Counted from the stretch's first letter, positions 38,093 to 47,063 are shown. The stretch: DNA of 64,000 bases from Allochromatium palmeri (GCF_009720725.1 NZ_WNKT01000006.1:1-64000); one strand, 5' to 3'. The notes: generated by a model from the sequence alone, not told the origin. Made by a program: numbers and translations.

Positions 38093-38123
38093 GCGTCACG
38101 ACCGAGCGAAACCCGCGTGACGC
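38093..38123 (+). promoter_or_regulatory. Hairpin in the hupS leader
   Basis: GCGTCACG (38093-38100) pairs with CGTGACGC (38116-38123) across a 15-base loop. It follows a GGAGGAG at 38081-38087 that is too far from the hupS ATG (38150) to serve it, so it may be an mRNA-level control or a binding site. Confidence 0.35.
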
Positions 38124-38149
38124 CACCAACAACAAATAGAGACACCAAG

Positions 38150-39247
38150 ATGGCAACCACCGATACCTTCTATGAGGCGATGCGCCGGCAGGGGATCAGC
38201 CGGCGCGGGTTCCTCAAATTTTGCAGCCTCACGGCGGCGACCCTGGGTCTGGCCCCCGGCTTCGCGGGCCGCATCGCCGAGGCCATGGAGACCAAGCCAC
38301 GCATCCCGGTGCTCTGGCTGCACGGTCTGGAATGCACCTGCTGCTCGGAATCCTTCATCCGCTCGGCCCATCCGTTGGCCTCGGACGTCGTGCTGTCGAT
38401 GATCTCGCTCGACTATGACGACACGCTCATGGCCGCCGCCGGGCATCAGGCCGAGGCGATCCTCGATGAGATCCGCCACAAGTATAAAGGCCGCTACATT
38501 CTGGCCGTCGAGGGCAATCCGCCGCTGGGTCAGGACGGCATGAGCTGCATCATCGGCGGGCGGCCCTTCCTCGATCAGTTGCGCGAGGTCGCCAGCGACT
38601 GTCAGGCCGTCATCGCCTGGGGCACCTGTGCATCATGGGGCTGCGTGCAGGCGGCGCATCCGAACCCGACCCAAGCCGTTTCGATCGACAAAGTCATCCA
38701 CGACAAGCCCATCATCAAGGTGCCCGGCTGTCCGCCGATCGCTGAAGTCATGACCGGCGTCATCGCCTACATGCTGACCTTCGAGCGCCTGCCGGAACTC
38801 GACCGTCAGGGGCGGCCGAAGATGTTCTACGGCCAGCGCATCCACGACAAATGCTATCGCCGCCCGCACTTCGACGCGGGTCAGTTCGTCGAGTCCTGGG
38901 ACGACGAGGGCGCGCGCAAGGGCTACTGTCTCTACAAGATGGGCTGCAAGGGGCCGACCACCTACAACGCCTGCTCGACCGTGCGCTGGAACGATGGGGT
39001 CTCCTTCCCGATCCAGTCCGGTCACGGTTGCCTTGGCTGCTCGGAGAAGGATTTCTGGGACAAGGGCCACTTCTACGACCATGTCACCGACACCCGCGTC
39101 TTCGGTATCGAGGCCAATGCCGATGCCGTCGGGATCGCGGCCGCCGGCACGGTCGGCGCGGCCATCACCGCGCATGCGGCGGCGAGCGCCGTCCATCGTA
39201 TCAAACAGCGCACGGGCGCTCAGCACACCGAGGATGAGCAGGCATGA
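38150..39247 (+). CDS. hupS: [NiFe] uptake hydrogenase small subunit
   Basis: 365 residues from the ATG at 38150. A twin-arginine leader (ISRRGFLKF, residues 16-24) sends the folded heterodimer to the periplasm. The proximal cluster motif LECTCCSES, the [12 protein letters not shown] stretch, [13 protein letters not shown], and the C-terminal cluster cysteines ([39 protein letters not shown]) are all present. A hydrophobic C-terminal helix (about 323-345) should anchor it in the membrane. It oxidises H2 and passes electrons through three Fe-S clusters to the cytochrome b subunit. The stop overlaps the hupL start (ATGA). Most similar to the membrane-bound group 1 enzymes of purple sulfur bacteria. 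Confidence 0.96.
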   Translation: MATTDTFYEAMRRQGISRRGFLKFCSLTAATLGLAPGFAGRIAEAMETKPRIPVLWLHGLECTCCSESFIRSAHPLASDVVLSMISLDYDDTLMAAAGHQAEAILDEIRHKYKGRYILAVEGNPPLGQDGMSCIIGGRPFLDQLREVASDCQAVIAWGTCASWGCVQAAHPNPTQAVSIDKVIHDKPIIKVPGCPPIAEVMTGVIAYMLTFERLPELDRQGRPKMFYGQRIHDKCYRRPHFDAGQFVESWDDEGARKGYCLYKMGCKGPTTYNACSTVRWNDGVSFPIQSGHGCLGCSEKDFWDKGHFYDHVTDTRVFGIEANADAVGIAAAGTVGAAITAHAAASAVHRIKQRTGAQHTEDEQA

Positions 39248-41034
39248 GCGTGCAGACACCCAACGGCTTCCAGCTCGACACCGCCGGGCGGCGTGTCGTC
39301 GTCGACCCCGTGACCCGCATCGAGGGTCACATGCGCTGCGAGGTCAATCTCGACGAAAGCAATGTCATCCGCAACGCCGTCTCGACCGGCACCATGTGGC
39401 GCGGTCTGGAGGTGATCCTGCGCGGACGCGACCCGCGCGATGCCTGGGCCTTCACGCAGCGCATCTGTGGCGTCTGCACCGGCACCCATGCCCTGACCTC
39501 GGTGCGCGCCATCGAGGACGCGCTCGACATCCAGATCCCGGAGAACGCCAACTCCATCCGCAACATCATGCAGTTGACGCTCTACGCGCATGATCATCTG
39601 GTGCATTTCTATCATCTGCATGCCCTGGACTGGGTAGACGTGGTTGCGGCGCTCAAGGCCGATCCCAAGGCGACCTCGGCGCTGGCGCAGTCGATCTCGG
39701 ACTGGCCGCTGTCCTCACCCGGCTATTTCCGCGACGTGCAGAATCGGATCAAGCGCTTCGTCGAGTCCGGTCAGCTCGGTCCCTTCACCAACGGCTACTG
39801 GGGCAATCCGGCCTACCGGCTGCCGCCCGAGGCCAATCTGCTGGCCGTCACCCACTATCTGGAGGCGCTCGATTTCCAGAAGGAGATCGTCAAGATCCAC
39901 GCCATCTACGGCGGCAAGAATCCGCACCCGAACTGGCTGGTCGGCGGCGTTCCCTGTGCCATCAACCTCCATGACACGGGGGCGGTGGGCGCGATCAATA
40001 TGGAGCGGCTGAATCTGGTCTCCTCGATCATCGATCGCACCATCGAGTTCATCGACAAGGTCTATCTGCCGGACCTCATGGCGATTGCGTCCTACTACAA
40101 GGACTGGACTCACGGCGGCGGCCTGAGCAGTCAAGCGGTGCTCTCCTATGGCGACATCCCCGAGCGCGCCAACGATGACTCGTCCGACAACCAGCTCCTG
40201 CCGCGCGGCGCCATCATCAACGGCAAGCTCGATGAGATCCACGAGGTCGATCTGCGCGATCCCGAGCAGATCCAGGAGTTTGTCGCCCATTCCTGGTTCA
40301 AGTACAAGGATGAGTCTCAGGGACTGCATCCCTGGGACGGCGTGACCGAGCCGGATTTCGTCCTGGGTCCGAATACCAAGGGCACCCGGACCCGGATCGA
40401 GGCCATCGACGAGAACGCCAAATACAGTTGGATCAAGGCCCCGCGCTGGCGTGGGCACGCGATGGAAGTCGGGCCGCTGGCGCGCTACATCATCGGCTAT
40501 GCCAAGGGCATCCCGGAGTTCAAGGAACCGGTCGAGAAGGTGCTGACCGACTTGCAGCTACCGGTCTCGGCGCTGTTCTCGACGCTCGGGCGCACGGCCG
40601 CGCGCGGGCTGGAAGCGTCCTGGGCGGCGCACAAGCTGCGCTATTTCCAGGACAAGCTGGTGGCCAATCTCAAAGCCGGCGACAGCGCGACCGCCAATCC
40701 CGATAAATGGGAGCCACGGACCTGGCCGAAGGTGACCAAGGGTGTCGGCACCACTGAGGCCCCGCGCGGCGCGCTCGGCCACTGGGTCGTGATCGAGAAA
40801 GGCAAGATCGCCAACTATCAGGCCGTGGTGCCGACCACCTGGAACGGCTCGCCCCGCGATCCGGCGGGCAACATCGGTGCCTTCGAGGCGGCGCTCCTGA
40901 ACACGCCGGTAGCGGTGACCGATCAGCCGCTGGAGATCCTGCGCACCCTGCACAGCTTCGATCCCTGTCTGGCCTGCTCGACGCACATCATGAGCCCGGA
41001 CGGCGAGGAGCTGACACGGGTCAAGGTCCGTTGA
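39244..41034 (+). CDS. hupL: [NiFe] uptake hydrogenase large subunit
   Basis: 596 residues. The active-site nickel ligands lie in the N-terminal [11 protein letters not shown] and the C-terminal [10 protein letters not shown] 15-residue peptide ([15 protein letters not shown]) follows that His and is the piece removed by the HupD protease after nickel insertion. [10 protein letters not shown] and the [13 protein letters not shown] strands are further family marks. It has no export signal of its own and travels with HupS by Tat. It is coupled to hupS through a 4-base overlap and followed after 16 bases by hupC. No hyp maturation genes are in the window. Confidence 0.97.
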   Translation: MSVQTPNGFQLDTAGRRVVVDPVTRIEGHMRCEVNLDESNVIRNAVSTGTMWRGLEVILRGRDPRDAWAFTQRICGVCTGTHALTSVRAIEDALDIQIPENANSIRNIMQLTLYAHDHLVHFYHLHALDWVDVVAALKADPKATSALAQSISDWPLSSPGYFRDVQNRIKRFVESGQLGPFTNGYWGNPAYRLPPEANLLAVTHYLEALDFQKEIVKIHAIYGGKNPHPNWLVGGVPCAINLHDTGAVGAINMERLNLVSSIIDRTIEFIDKVYLPDLMAIASYYKDWTHGGGLSSQAVLSYGDIPERANDDSSDNQLLPRGAIINGKLDEIHEVDLRDPEQIQEFVAHSWFKYKDESQGLHPWDGVTEPDFVLGPNTKGTRTRIEAIDENAKYSWIKAPRWRGHAMEVGPLARYIIGYAKGIPEFKEPVEKVLTDLQLPVSALFSTLGRTAARGLEASWAAHKLRYFQDKLVANLKAGDSATANPDKWEPRTWPKVTKGVGTTEAPRGALGHWVVIEKGKIANYQAVVPTTWNGSPRDPAGNIGAFEAALLNTPVAVTDQPLEILRTLHSFDPCLACSTHIMSPDGEELTRVKVR

Positions 41035-41050
41035 TTTGGAGATCATGCCT

Positions 41051-41743
41051 ATGTACACCGGCGTCCCAACGGTCAAGCGCACGGCCGTCTATGTCTACCA
41101 GACCCCGGTCCGGATCTGGCACTGGGTCAATGCGCTTGCAATCACGGTCCTGGCCATCACCGGCTATCTGATCGGCAGTCCGCTGCCGAGTCTGTCGGGC
41201 GAGGCCAGCGATCACTATTTGATGGGTAACATTCGCTTCCTGCATTTCGCGGCGGGCTATGTGTTCCTGGTCGGCTTTCTGTTCCGGCTCTATTGGGCGG
41301 TCGTCGGCAACCGCTATTCGCACCAGTTGTTCACCTTGCCTTTCTGGCGTCGCGCCTTCTGGCGCGAACTGGTGCACGAGCTGCGCTGGTATGCCTTCCT
41401 GGAACCGGAGCCGCGCAAATACGTCGGGCACAATCCGCTCGCGCATCTGTTCATGGTCGTCATCATCACGGTCGGCGGGCTGGTGATGATGGTCACGGGG
41501 TTTGCGCTCTATTCCGAGCAGACCGGGCCGGGGAGCTGGCAGGACACACTCTTCGGCTGGGTCATTCCGGCCGTCGGCCAGAGCCAGGACGTGCGCATGT
41601 GGCATCACTGGGGGATGTGGGTCATCGTCGTGTTCGTGATGCTGCACGTCTATACCGCCATCCGTGAGGACATCATGTCGCGTCAGAGTCTCATCAGCAC
41701 CATGGTCAGCGGCTGGCGCATGTTCAAGGATGATCGGCCATGA
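41051..41743 (+). CDS. hupC: Ni/Fe-hydrogenase b-type cytochrome subunit
   Basis: 230 residues from the ATG at 41051, which has GGAG 9 bases upstream; an ATG at 41045 is too close to it. There are four membrane helices. The conserved heme-b histidines are visible in RIWHWVNAL, FLHFAAGYVF, HHWGMWVIVVFVMLHVY and neighbouring helices. It anchors HupSL to the periplasmic face and passes electrons to quinone. The stop overlaps the hupD start (ATGA). Confidence 0.95.
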   Translation: MYTGVPTVKRTAVYVYQTPVRIWHWVNALAITVLAITGYLIGSPLPSLSGEASDHYLMGNIRFLHFAAGYVFLVGFLFRLYWAVVGNRYSHQLFTLPFWRRAFWRELVHELRWYAFLEPEPRKYVGHNPLAHLFMVVIITVGGLVMMVTGFALYSEQTGPGSWQDTLFGWVIPAVGQSQDVRMWHHWGMWVIVVFVMLHVYTAIREDIMSRQSLISTMVSGWRMFKDDRP

Positions 41744-42408
41744 GCCGGGCTTCGCAACCAGGCTCGTCGCACTCCGCCTCTCCCCTGGCGGGAGAGGGCC
41801 GGGGAGAGGGGGAGGCGCGGCAGGACAGCGCCCCCAATGTCCTGCTGCTTGGCATCGGCAACGTGCTCTGGGCCGACGAGGGTTTCGGCGTGCGGGTGAT
41901 CGAGGAGATCGCCCGCCGCTATCGCTTCGGTCCCACTGTGCGTCTGCTCGACGGCGGCACCCAGGGCATCTATCTGGTCGACGACATCCGCTGGGCCGAG
42001 GTGCTGGTGGTGTTCGACGCCGTCGACTATGGGCTGACGCCCGGCACGCTCAAGCGGGTCGAGGGCGACGAGGTGCCCAAATTCATGGGCGCCAAGAAGA
42101 TGAGCCTGCACCAGACCGGCTTCCAGGAGGTATTGGCGCTGGCCGATCTGCTCGGTGACTATCCACGCCATCTGCTGTTGATCGGGGTTCAGCCGGTCGA
42201 ACTGGACGACTTCGGCGGCAGTTTGCGTCCCGAGGTCAAGGCACAGATCGAGCCAGCGATCGGACTGGCGCGCGAGTATCTGGAGGCGTTTGGTGTCGTC
42301 TGGGAGGATTGTGAGGCGTCTGAATCGGCAGACTATCGCGATCTGCCGCATCCGTCCCTGGGGCTGGAGGTCTACGAGTCCGGACGTCCGTGCATGGATG
42401 CCGTTTAA
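41740..42408 (+). CDS. hupD: HupD hydrogenase maturation endopeptidase with a repeat-derived N-terminus
   Basis: 222 residues. Residues 32-190 are a HupD/HybD/HyaD protease: LGIGNVLWADEGFG with nickel-binding Glu47, VVFDAVDYG with Asp93, and SLHQTGFQE with His124, matching the Glu-Asp-His triad of HybD. It cleaves the C-terminal peptide of HupL. The first 31 residues are a Ser/Gly/Glu-rich extension encoded largely by a CTCTCCCC-type repeat at 41776-41815. HupD proteins normally start right before the LGIGN strand. The ATG used is fixed by the 4-base overlap with hupC; no internal ATG lies before the conserved core, though a GTG or TTG start is possible. The tail after 190 is also longer than usual. 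Confidence 0.93.
   Translation: MSRASQPGSSHSASPLAGEGRGEGEARQDSAPNVLLLGIGNVLWADEGFGVRVIEEIARRYRFGPTVRLLDGGTQGIYLVDDIRWAEVLVVFDAVDYGLTPGTLKRVEGDEVPKFMGAKKMSLHQTGFQEVLALADLLGDYPRHLLLIGVQPVELDDFGGSLRPEVKAQIEPAIGLAREYLEAFGVVWEDCEASESADYRDLPHPSLGLEVYESGRPCMDAV
41776..41815. repeat. GC-rich CTCTCCC/GGGAGAGG repeat inside hupD
   Basis: CCTCTCCC (41777-41784) and GGGAGAGG (41790-41797) form an 8-bp stem with loop CTGGC, followed by a second GGGGAGAGG copy. This resembles the dispersed intergenic CCCTCTCCC repeats seen in many proteobacteria. Here it lies in frame within the hupD start region. Confidence 0.6.
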
Positions 42409-42445
42409 GGCGATTTCTGGAAGACAGGTTGCGGTAGAGCCAAGA

Positions 42446-42793
42446 TCAAGCCGCCGCGCGCCATCCAAGCCGGATATCGAAAGCGTCATACGGAAAAAGC
42501 AGCGTGCCATCGGCGCTCTTCTCGATAATCCCGATTCCCGCCAGTCGCTGCGCGTCGGCGTGGACCGCACGCACATCGCGTCCGACGCGCCGTGCCAACT
42601 CGCGCACGCCGATGGGACCGGCGCCGGCCAGAGCTTTGAGAATGGCGAAACGGTTGGCCGTGAGTGTGTCGAGCAGGTCTTCCTCGGTCTCGAAGAAGTA
42701 CCCTGGCGGTTGAGGTTCTCCGCGCTCGGCGGCCCATAGGATTCTGGCATTCAACTCGGCGTCTGTTGCCACTTCAATCACGAGGGTTTCCAT
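42446..42793 (-). CDS. Small HTH DNA-binding protein (HVO_A0114/MarR-like)
   Basis: 115 residues from the ATG at 42793; the frame continues upstream into the nrdG region without similarity. A short beta segment and helix (ETEEDLLDTLTANRFAILKAL) precede a winged helix with GVRELARRVGRDVRAVHADAQRLAGIGII as the recognition region and a wing ending in LFPYDAFDI. This fits the HVO_A0114-type putative regulators, frequently found as lone genes or antitoxin-like partners. No toxin-like gene is adjacent. It is 22 bases after nrdG on the same strand, so a link to anaerobic growth is possible but unproven. Confidence 0.8.
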   Translation of the reverse strand: METLVIEVATDAELNARILWAAERGEPQPPGYFFETEEDLLDTLTANRFAILKALAGAGPIGVRELARRVGRDVRAVHADAQRLAGIGIIEKSADGTLLFPYDAFDIRLGWRAAA

Positions 42794-42815
42794 TGGTCTC
42801 TTTGCCGGGTAGCGG

Positions 42816-43553
42816 TTACAAGCCTCGGATATCCAGATGCTCGAAGGCCGTCGGGTCGACGGCTTCAACGAGTTCGCGTGGCATGATCGAGTAACCGGGC
42901 AGGTTTGGATCAAGCGCCCGCTGGGGCGCGCAGGCTTGCAGTACATAGTGCCGAACACCCTTGGCGGCCAGCCTCTGGCTCAGTGTTCGCAGGTAGTCGG
43001 GTGTCCAGCCAGGCATCAGCGTGGTGCGGACTTCCAGGTTCACTCCCGCTTCCAGCAGCAAGGCCAAACTCGACCAGGCCCGCTCACCCGAGTCGGGCAC
43101 GCCGGTGAGGGCCGCATAGTCCTCGGGCATGGCCTTGATATCGAGTCCGACCCAGTCGATTAGCGGCAGGAGTGGGCGCAAGCGTTCGGGATAGGCGCCG
43201 CTGGTGTGCAGACCGATCTTATAGCCGAGGGCGCGTGTTTCGTGCATAGCCGCACCAAGCGCCGTCTGTACGATCGGCTCGCCGCCGCTGAAGACCACGG
43301 CATCGAGCAATCTGACACGCTGGCGCAGAAAGGTGCGGATGTCCGCCCAGTCGATCAGTGATTCGACAGCGGTCGCGTCCAGCAGATCACCGTTTTGACA
43401 ATACCGACAGCGCCAGGGACAGCCCTGACAGAAGACCACCGCCGACAGCTCGCCGGGATAGTCGATGGTCGTCAAGCGCGTGAAACCGCCGACCCTCAGC
43501 CGCTCGGCGGTCTGAGGATGGTCGGACGTGGCAAGTGGAGCACTATCAGGCAT
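42816..43553 (-). CDS. nrdG: Anaerobic RNR-activating radical SAM protein
   Basis: 245 residues. The radical-SAM cluster motif is CPWRCRYC, preceded by another Cys (FCQGCPWRCRYCQN). The VVFSGGEPIVQ glycine-rich SAM-binding segment and LDIKAMPEDYAALTG follow. It uses SAM to form the glycyl radical on the class III ribonucleotide reductase. It is closer to the longer 'NrdG2' type (about 230-250 residues) than to the 154-residue E. coli protein. It lies in an operon-like series nrdD, small glycyl-radical ORF, nrdG. No strong ribosome site was found before the ATG. Confidence 0.93.
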   Translation of the reverse strand: MPDSAPLATSDHPQTAERLRVGGFTRLTTIDYPGELSAVVFCQGCPWRCRYCQNGDLLDATAVESLIDWADIRTFLRQRVRLLDAVVFSGGEPIVQTALGAAMHETRALGYKIGLHTSGAYPERLRPLLPLIDWVGLDIKAMPEDYAALTGVPDSGERAWSSLALLLEAGVNLEVRTTLMPGWTPDYLRTLSQRLAAKGVRHYVLQACAPQRALDPNLPGYSIMPRELVEAVDPTAFEHLDIRGL

Positions 43554-43601
43554 GAGCAGGGGATTCAGGCGCCGCGAGGGCCGCCAGGGACGGGCGCGTG
43601 C

Positions 43602-43790
43602 TCAGGCGGCGACCCGCTGGTCCTGCTGGCGCAGCGAACCCCGGGGCTGCTCGTTGAAGTAGCAGCGCTCGGCGTGCTCGGCCTGCTTGCCGGCATTGAA
43701 GGCCGTAACCGGACGGTGATAGCCCATGACGCGGGTCCAGACCTCGCAGGGGGTCCGTTCTTCGGTCTTGAGTTCGATGGTGTCGTTCAT
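43602..43790 (-). CDS. Stand-alone glycyl-radical domain of class III RNR (NrdD C-terminal part)
   Basis: 62 residues. Residues 11-45 (TPCEVWTRVMGYHRPVTAFN and the following GKQAEHAERCYF) match the extreme C-terminal glycyl-radical loop of NrdD enzymes, which usually reads like RVTGYxRPVxxxNxGKxxE; the radical glycine would be Gly23. The nrdD product upstream ends before this loop, so the domain is supplied by a separate gene. AAGGAG sits 9 bases before the ATG, arguing for an independently translated protein. It is 137 bases downstream of the nrdD stop and 48 bases upstream of nrdG. The last 15 residues are unconserved. By analogy with GrcA/YfiD for pyruvate formate-lyase, it may form a two-chain active enzyme. 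Confidence 0.8.
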   Translation of the reverse strand: MNDTIELKTEERTPCEVWTRVMGYHRPVTAFNAGKQAEHAERCYFNEQPRGSLRQQDQRVAA

Positions 43791-43927
43791 GTGCGCATTC
43801 TCCTTAACTTCGATGCGTCGATGTTATCGCTCGCCGCGCGTGCGACGAGGTCGGGTCCGTGGCCGGCTCGCTGCCGCTCGCGCGATGGCACTGGGGCAAT
43901 CGAGTCCAGCCGTTCGGGTTTGGGTGT

Positions 43928-46918
43928 TCAGTGGATGGACTGACAGTCCGCACTCGCGCACTGCGCCTTGTGCTTGCGCGCGATCAGCTCCTGATCGCAG
44001 ATCGGGCAGAACTGGTGCTCGCCGGCGATATAGCCATGCTTGGGGCAGATGGAGAACACCGGCGTGATCGTGATATAGGGCAGCCGGAAGTTCTCCAGCG
44101 CGCGGCGCACCAGACGCTTGCAGGCTTCGGTCGAGGAAATCTGCTCGCTCATGTACAGATGCAGCACCGTGCCGCCGGTATATTTGCTCTGGAGCGTCTC
44201 CTGCATCGCCAGCGCCTCGAACGGATCGTCGGTATAGCCGACCGGCAGCTGTGAGCTGTTGGTGTAATAGGGCGTGTCCTGGGTGCCGGCCTGAAGAATG
44301 TCCGGGAAGCGTTTCTGGTCCTCGCGCGCGAAGCGGTAGGTCGTGCCCTCGGCCGGCGTGGCCTCCAGGTTGTACATGTTGCCGGTGGCTTCCTGGAACT
44401 CGACCATGCGTGCCCGCACCCGGTCGAGCAGCCGGCAGGCCAGCTCGTGACCCTTGGGCGTGGTGATGTCCTCGGCATTCTGGGTGAAGTTGCGGACCAT
44501 CTCGTTGACGCCGTTCACGCCGATGGTCGAGAAGTGATTGCGCAGCGTGCCCAAGTAGCGCTTGGTATAGGGGAAGAGTCCGGCGTCCATGTGACGCTGG
44601 ATGATCTTGCGCTTGATCTCCAGACTGTTGCGCGAGATGTCGAGCAATTCGTCGAGCCGCGCCATCAAACCGGCCTCATCGCCGCGATGCGTATAACCGA
44701 GCCGCGCGCAGTTGATCGTGACCACACCCAACGAGCCGGTCTGCTCGGCTGAGCCGAAGAGTCCGTTGCCACGCTTGAGCAGTTCGCGCAGATCGAGCTG
44801 GAGCCGGCAGCACATGGACCGAACCATGTTGGGCGACAACTCAGAGTTGACGAAATTCTGGAAGTAGGGCAGGCCATACTTGGCCGTCATCTCGAACAAC
44901 TGCCCGGCGTTCTCGCTCTCCCAGGGGAAATCCGGCGTGATGTTGTAGGTGGGGATCGGGAAAGTGAAGATCCGCCCCTTGGCATCGCCCTCGGTCATGA
45001 CCTCGATATAGGCGCGATTGATCATGTCCATCTCGGCCTGGAGATCGCCATAGGTGAAGGGCTGCTCCACACCGCCGATCACCGGCACCTGCTCGCGCAG
45101 ATCCTCGGGACACACCCAGTCGAAGGTGAGGTTGGTGAAGGGCGTGTTGCCGGTGATGAAGGTCTTGCCGCGACGACGGGCGACGAAGGTGCCGTTGCGG
45201 GTGGTCGGACACCAGACTTTGCCTTTATAAGGCTTGCGCTCGATGAGCTGGATATAGGTCTCGCGGTTGCGCACGATGTTGAGCACATGCACGCCCGAAT
45301 CCTGGCGCGTGTGCACCGTGCTGCCATAGCCGGCGAGCGCGCACAGCTCCTGGAGTGCGTCGAGATTGTCGCGGTCCTTGGTATAGATGCGCGTGCGGCC
45401 ATTTTCTTCGACGTGGCCATCGCCCTTGACGTAGGTGTCGAGGAAGAGCCGGATCTGACGCGCCGATAGGGTGCGGATGACATCCGGGACGCACTTGCGC
45501 TCCAGATAGCCCAGCACGAACTCGCTCGCATCCTTGTTCAGACGATAGCGATAGACCGGATAGTTGGAGTAAGTTCCAGTGCGCTCCTGACAGTGCCAGC
45601 TCAGGCCCAACTCGTGCAGCAGCCATTCGATCTCGGCGGCGTGCTCCGGATGGCCCGTGGACTGGAAGAGACTGACGCGCGCACGTCCTTCGCTGAAATC
45701 GAAATTGCCCTCGGCCACGATCCACGCCAGCAGCATGACGACCTTATCGTCGATCTCATGCTCGGACGCCGTCTCCCAGGCATTGGGGATGATAACCGGC
45801 GACTTGAGTTCGGCCACCTGCTCGATGTCTTCGAGGATCCAGCGATCCTCGCTGTTGAAGACCTTGCGCAGCACCTTGTGACGCGGCGTGATCCACTGCT
45901 CCTGGGTGCGGTTGCGCAACACGTACATCTCGCCGTCGAAGTCATAGGCGGTGATGGCCAGCGGCTCCAGATATTCCAGCCGATTGTTGCGCCAGTCGAA
46001 GGTCGCGATCTTCTCACCGGGCTGGATCTGATCGTGACGCTTCCAGCCGTGCTCGGTCAGACACTCGGTCTCGGCATCGACGCACTGGGTGCCCCAGCGT
46101 GACGGCACGTTGAGGTTATAGATCAGCTCCTGGATGTACTGCTTGACCTGCTTGTAGGGCAAGCCGTCGACGCGCACGAAGGGCGCCATGTAGGTATCGA
46201 AGCTCGAAAACGCCTGCGCTCCGGCCCACTCGTTCTGGAGCGTGCCGAGAAAGTTGACGATCTGCCCGATGGCGCTCGACATATGCCTGGGCGGCCCGGC
46301 CTCGACCTTGCCGGGCACGCCGTTGAGCCCTTCGTGCAGCAGGGTGCGCAGCGACCAGCCGGCGCAGTAGCCCGAGAGCATGTCCAGGTCATGGATGTGC
46401 AGATCGCCCTCGCGATGCGCGGCGCCGATCTCGGGCGGATAGACATGATTGAGCCAGTAGTTGGCGATCATCTTGCCCGAGGTGTTGAGGATCAGCCCGC
46501 CGAGCGAGTAGCCCTGATTGGCATTGGCCGCCACGCGCCAGTCGGAGCGGTCGAGATATTCGTTGATCGAGCTGCCGACATCGACCAGGGTGCGGCTGTC
46601 GGTGCGCAGCTTGTTGTGCTGCTCGCGATAGACGATATAGGCGCGCGCGGTCTCAAAATGGTTGGCGGCGATCAGCGTCTGCTCGACGACATCCTGGATA
46701 CCCTCGATATCGGGCAGACGGCCATCGCTGAAGCGATGCGTGAGCACCTTGATCGCCTGCGCGGTCAGCAGACTGGCCTCGGGTGCGCCAAACTCGCCGC
46801 TGGCCTGACCGGCACGCCGGATCGCCGATTCGATCTTGGCCGCATCGAAACGCACCTCCTGCCCATCACGCTTGACCACGCGGGTCGGGGGAGCAGGTGA
46901 GTGCGTCTGATTGGCCAT
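43928..46918 (-). CDS. nrdD: Class III anaerobic ribonucleoside-triphosphate reductase, intein-containing, without glycyl-radical loop
   Basis: 996 residues as translated: an ATP-cone (RVVKRDGQEVRFDAAKIESA), the NrdD alpha/beta barrel, and a 313-residue intein at residues 279-591, leaving a mature enzyme of about 683 residues. The extein joins VPSRWGTQ to TPFTNLTFDW. The C-terminus carries a zinc-type cluster (SICPKHGYIAGEHQFCPIC) and stops at CASADCQSIH without the RVxGYxRP glycyl-radical motif. That motif is encoded by the small gene at 43602-43790. The enzyme reduces NTPs to dNTPs without oxygen. GAGG precedes the ATG by 6 bases. NrdR-like boxes lie over the promoter about 150 bases upstream. 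Confidence 0.94.
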   Translation of the reverse strand: MANQTHSPAPPTRVVKRDGQEVRFDAAKIESAIRRAGQASGEFGAPEASLLTAQAIKVLTHRFSDGRLPDIEGIQDVVEQTLIAANHFETARAYIVYREQHNKLRTDSRTLVDVGSSINEYLDRSDWRVAANANQGYSLGGLILNTSGKMIANYWLNHVYPPEIGAAHREGDLHIHDLDMLSGYCAGWSLRTLLHEGLNGVPGKVEAGPPRHMSSAIGQIVNFLGTLQNEWAGAQAFSSFDTYMAPFVRVDGLPYKQVKQYIQELIYNLNVPSRWGTQCVDAETECLTEHGWKRHDQIQPGEKIATFDWRNNRLEYLEPLAITAYDFDGEMYVLRNRTQEQWITPRHKVLRKVFNSEDRWILEDIEQVAELKSPVIIPNAWETASEHEIDDKVVMLLAWIVAEGNFDFSEGRARVSLFQSTGHPEHAAEIEWLLHELGLSWHCQERTGTYSNYPVYRYRLNKDASEFVLGYLERKCVPDVIRTLSARQIRLFLDTYVKGDGHVEENGRTRIYTKDRDNLDALQELCALAGYGSTVHTRQDSGVHVLNIVRNRETYIQLIERKPYKGKVWCPTTRNGTFVARRRGKTFITGNTPFTNLTFDWVCPEDLREQVPVIGGVEQPFTYGDLQAEMDMINRAYIEVMTEGDAKGRIFTFPIPTYNITPDFPWESENAGQLFEMTAKYGLPYFQNFVNSELSPNMVRSMCCRLQLDLRELLKRGNGLFGSAEQTGSLGVVTINCARLGYTHRGDEAGLMARLDELLDISRNSLEIKRKIIQRHMDAGLFPYTKRYLGTLRNHFSTIGVNGVNEMVRNFTQNAEDITTPKGHELACRLLDRVRARMVEFQEATGNMYNLEATPAEGTTYRFAREDQKRFPDILQAGTQDTPYYTNSSQLPVGYTDDPFEALAMQETLQSKYTGGTVLHLYMSEQISSTEACKRLVRRALENFRLPYITITPVFSICPKHGYIAGEHQFCPICDQELIARKHKAQCASADCQSIH
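45146..46084 (-). other. Intein in NrdD (LAGLIDADG endonuclease type)
   Basis: Residues 279-591 of the precursor. It begins with Cys279 (CVDAETECLTEHGW, block A) and has TPRHKVL near 344 (block B, with its His). Two LAGLIDADG-like helices follow: VMLLAWIVAEGNF near 394 and IRLFLDTYVKGDG near 489. It ends in FITGN (Asn591), followed by Thr592 as the first C-extein residue. The terminal block lacks the usual penultimate His (Gly590 precedes Asn), which some inteins tolerate. Boundaries are from motif reading and fit the known NrdD length. Confidence 0.88.
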
Positions 46919-47047
46919 CGTGATCCTCGGTCGGCGGTACGGTTTTGAACTGAAAAATCGGTGCCCCAGACTCGCTGGAATCGCGCTTTTCGTTCCAAAT
47001 CAGTACCCTTGGTGAGCGGCTGGAACGCAAAGCGCCCGCAGGTGCGG

Positions 47048-47063
47048 GCACAATATGTAGTAG
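47048..47063. promoter_or_regulatory. NrdR box 1
   Basis: GCACAATATGTAGTAG matches 12-13 of 16 positions of the NrdR consensus ACACwATATATwGTGT. It is just downstream of the predicted nrdD -10 element. Confidence 0.6.

Noticed and set aside
43791-43927. Simple frameshift explaining the nrdD / small glycyl-radical gene split
   Set aside because: The nrdD frame ends with a stop, 137 bases separate the genes, and the small gene has its own AAGGAG ribosome site. A sequencing error cannot be fully excluded.
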